A stretch of 52,500 bases of DNA from Symsagittifera roscoffensis (taxonomy: Eukaryota; Xenacoelomorpha; Acoela; Convolutidae). Of this stretch, positions 50,308 through 52,500 are shown piece after piece; within the stretch, counting starts at the first letter, position 1; every line of letters starts with the position of its first letter. Both the position numbers and the translations under genes were made by a program. The stretch covers positions 4,272,957 to 4,325,456 of the forward strand of contig NC_087068.1 of NCBI RefSeq assembly GCF_963678635.1, given 5' to 3'. A model generated the notes under the pieces. That model searched no databases, was not told the DNA's origin, and was given only the letters and a program-made list of their open reading frames with translations.

Positions 50308-50925
50308 ATGACTTATGATTCAAAATTCGCTGGCCAAAAACCAATTCGGGTTTTTCTGATTACTCTTACCTTAGTGGCTTTCGGCGAGTTCATTTTTGCA
50401 GACAAAGTTGCGAAAAACTCGTTATGCAACAAAGTTATTAAATTGCCAGGTGTTTGCGTGAACTTTTCCGATTTTGACCCAGACTTTCCGTGTAACTCTT
50501 TTTGGTCAAGTACTGTTAATAGCTACGAAACAAGCTCTGCTTTACCTTCAGTTTGGTGCAATTATGAGAGCTTCGATGGAAACATTTCGGAAAAAATTCA
50601 CGACGAAACTCAGCGAAACCTGAGATTGTTGCAATGTCCCCCTAGCTATCAATTTGACTATGGAAGAATGGGTTTGGTTGAGGTGAGCCCCTCCGAGCAT
50701 ATCAGACGTTTCTTCTGTGCCATAAACTTCCCACCGTGTGTTGATGCAACTGAAGACGAGAATGAACCCATGGTCCAGATATTTCCGCCCTGCCAGAGTC
50801 TGTGCCGGGAAGCGAAAGGACAATGCAGAGGGAACCGGTCAGATAAAAAATTTCCGGCCTGCGAACATTTTGCGAGGCCAAAAGAAGTGAACAGAAAATG
50901 CGTGCCGCCAGCATTTGAATATTAA
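50308..50925 (+). CDS. Secreted Frizzled-type cysteine-rich domain protein, single exon, 205 aa
   Basis: An extracellular protein probably able to bind Wnt or another lipidated/hydrophobic ligand, inferred from the fold. Residues 12-31 (PIRVFLITLTLVAFGEFIFA) form a signal peptide. The rest has 12 Cys at 40, 50, 62, 84, 110, 137, 144, 162, 166, 173, 185 and 198. The blocks HIRRFFCAINFPPC, FPPCQSLCREAKGQC and FPACEHF fit the second half of the FZ CRD (FLCxxxxPxC, PPCRxLCxxxxxxC, WPxxLxCxxFP). The N-terminal half is more diverged, and the family norm is 10 Cys. There is no transmembrane region and no netrin-like domain, so it resembles a stand-alone CRD rather than Frizzled or a full sFRP. ATG 50308 is the first possible start: an in-frame TGA sits at 50260. 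Sequons NFS, NIS and NRS are present. Confidence 0.82.
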   Translation: MTYDSKFAGQKPIRVFLITLTLVAFGEFIFADKVAKNSLCNKVIKLPGVCVNFSDFDPDFPCNSFWSSTVNSYETSSALPSVWCNYESFDGNISEKIHDETQRNLRLLQCPPSYQFDYGRMGLVEVSPSEHIRRFFCAINFPPCVDATEDENEPMVQIFPPCQSLCREAKGQCRGNRSDKKFPACEHFARPKEVNRKCVPPAFEY

Positions 50926-51014
50926 GCTTAGTTGATGAAGGTTAAAACTTATTCTGAATCACAAAATGCCTGATTATTTTCCCTCTCCATGTTGTGAGTT
51001 TCCAAAGTTGTTAT

Positions 51015-51020
51015 AATAAA
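51015..51020 (+). terminator. Possible polyadenylation signal of the FZ-CRD gene
   Basis: AATAAA about 90 bp after the stop codon. A second AATAAA occurs near 51170. Confidence 0.45.
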
Positions 51021-51375
51021 AGGGAACTCTCCATGGTGAACAAATTAGGTCTTTCAACCATACAGCGTAGTACGTTTTTAAAAACCATGGAAGGGCCATT
51101 CCTGGAATTTTCAGAACTTTTTTGAAGATTTGGACCAGGTTTTTTTTGGAGCGCGTTCTAATCATATATGAATAAAGTTCTTACGTCGTAATAATTTGCA
51201 TTTAGCATGCAACGTTACAAGTACAATGAAAAAATTGCAATGAGGAAAGAGAGGGGGGGAGGGGGTTTGAAATTTGCGCTGCACAACAAACAATACACCG
51301 GGAAAGCGCATAAGGTAACGAAGTCAATATTATCAAAAAAAAATTTACACATTTCAATCAAGCTCATTTCTAGAC

Positions 51376-51801
51376 CAGGGGCGGATCTAGGATTTTCTCG
51401 AGGGACGGGGGGGGGGTGTATTTTCAAAAAAAATTCGAACATTTTGACGACCTTTTTTTTAGGTCGACCAAATTGATTTTTCGAGAGCTCTCCCAAAGCA
51501 CTGTTTTGCACCTATTTTGGCTAAATTTTTGAAAAAACAGTCAAAAAAGCCGTTTTTGGGCACTTTTTGAAAAGTTTTCACAAAAAATCGCGTTTTTTTT
51601 TGGCGCGCGCTCCCCCTCAAAGTTAGTATATATTGGCGCAGAAGGCGCCTTTAGAAAAATTTTAGGGTCGGTCGGCCAAAAATGGATTTCTGAAAAAGTA
51701 TCAAAGGGGGGACCCTTTGGGTCGGCAGGGGGTCGAATCCCTGAGGGGGGGGGGGGGCATTTCCGACAAAACCGCCCCCCCCCACCCTAAATTCGCCCCT
51801 G
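51376..51801 (-). mobile_element. hAT-type MITE, complete, with 8 bp target duplication
   Basis: The termini CAGGGGCGGATCTAGG and AATTCGCCCCTG are inverted and flanked by TTCTAGAC (51368-51375) and CTCTAGAC (51802-51809), matching 7 of 8. The nTCTAGAn form is typical of hAT target sites. Interior landmarks include AGGTCGACCAAATTGAT, GGCGCGCGCTCCCCC and GGTCGGTCGGCC. Orientation is opposite to the 6916 copy. Confidence 0.85.
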
Positions 51802-52074
51802 CTCTAGACATTTCATGTTTCATCCGAACCAAATAAAGACCCTTGAAACCAAAATCAGGTAACAGAAATATTTTGTCTTTAATTCTTAGTGATGAGAAAT
51901 GGAGAAATGGAGAAATGACAGAAATGACGGTTAAAGTTTAGAATTTATAATCTGTAACTGTTATTGTTTTAGAGACGGAGAAAAAAGATTGGAGCTAATG
52001 GATGTATAAGGAAAACAGGTTGCATAAAAACTTACGGTTTAAAAGAATTCAATATGTGAAATGTGATCACAAAT

Positions 52075-52310
52075 CCGGGTTGACCTCCATAGACTGAAAG
52101 TGCTAATCATACAGTTTTCAAATATGAAAAAGTTGTAATTTCACAATTGCCATATATGAAAAAATGCTGGTCATAAAGGGTCCATATATGAAAAATAGTA
52201 GTCATAGACTTTTCATGTAATTTTATGTACTTATGGAATTGTATGGAAAGTGTATGATTTGCATTTTTCCATATATGAAAATTGAATGAATAGCTTTTTC
52301 GGTAAACCCG
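52075..52310. mobile_element. Short copy of the ACCCGGGTTGACC TIR element
   Basis: Ends CCGGGTTGACCTCCATA and GGTAAACCCG, with internal CCATATATGAAAAATGC-type and TCATACAGTTTTCA-type sub-repeats shared with 4469-5355. About 236 bp, so internally deleted relative to that copy. Confidence 0.7.
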
Positions 52311-52500
52311 CGAAGATGCTGATTTAAAATTTTCGCGCCTTTTTTCATTCCAATCCCAAGTAAAAATTATTTAGAAATTATTTAAAGAGAGAAAGAACTA
52401 TTTTAGTGTGATTTTGGGCCAAACTTTTGAAGTTGCAATTCAGTAGAGATGCAATTATTGCAACTTTTCCAAATCCACCTTTGCGATCATTAAATAAAGA

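Noticed and set aside
51720-51745. GGTCGAATCC resembling a tRNA T-arm
   Set aside because: It is inside the hAT MITE, with no acceptor, D-arm or anticodon arm around it.

Overview
The window is eukaryotic, AT-rich, intron-containing DNA, almost certainly from an invertebrate metazoan. The evidence is a spliced Kruppel-like factor (KLF) gene with metazoan-type C2H2 fingers, a secreted protein with a Frizzled-type cysteine-rich domain, GT/AG introns, and hAT-type MITEs, LINE, Ty3/Gypsy and BEL/Pao relics. I cannot name the species or phylum from sequence alone.

Layout. 1-5.6 kb is a repeat nest: two copies of one repeat, each broken by different inserted elements, plus a BEL/Pao pol relic and a possible decayed gene fragment. 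6.4-12.1 kb holds a KLF transcription factor on the minus strand in four exons, reconstructed here as 577 aa. Its 3.4 kb third intron carries two transposon insertions. 13.3-24.65 kb is a degenerate Ty3/Gypsy element with short LTRs, a pol whose reverse transcriptase lacks its catalytic aspartates, and an env-like remnant. Its 5' part, with flanking DNA, is duplicated as two apparently identical 3716 bp units. 24.65-31.3 kb is non-coding and contains local repeats, a G-rich tract and minisatellites.

32.0-47.3 kb contains two tandem minus-strand copies of an unrecognised cysteine-rich secreted or surface protein gene. The downstream copy (P1) can be assembled completely: six exons, 336 aa, all splice phases compatible. 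Its third intron is 8.7 kb and is filled by a LINE whose 3' end is repeated three times. The upstream copy (P2) has only the last three exons in the window. 47.3-50.2 kb is again repeats, including a long hairpin. 50.3-50.9 kb is an intronless secreted Frizzled-CRD protein on the plus strand. The remainder is hAT-MITE and other TIR-element copies.

The real protein-coding content is therefore three loci: KLF, the P1/P2 pair and the FZ-CRD gene. Nothing in the sequence links them functionally. Most of the other long reading frames are transposon relics or chance ORFs.
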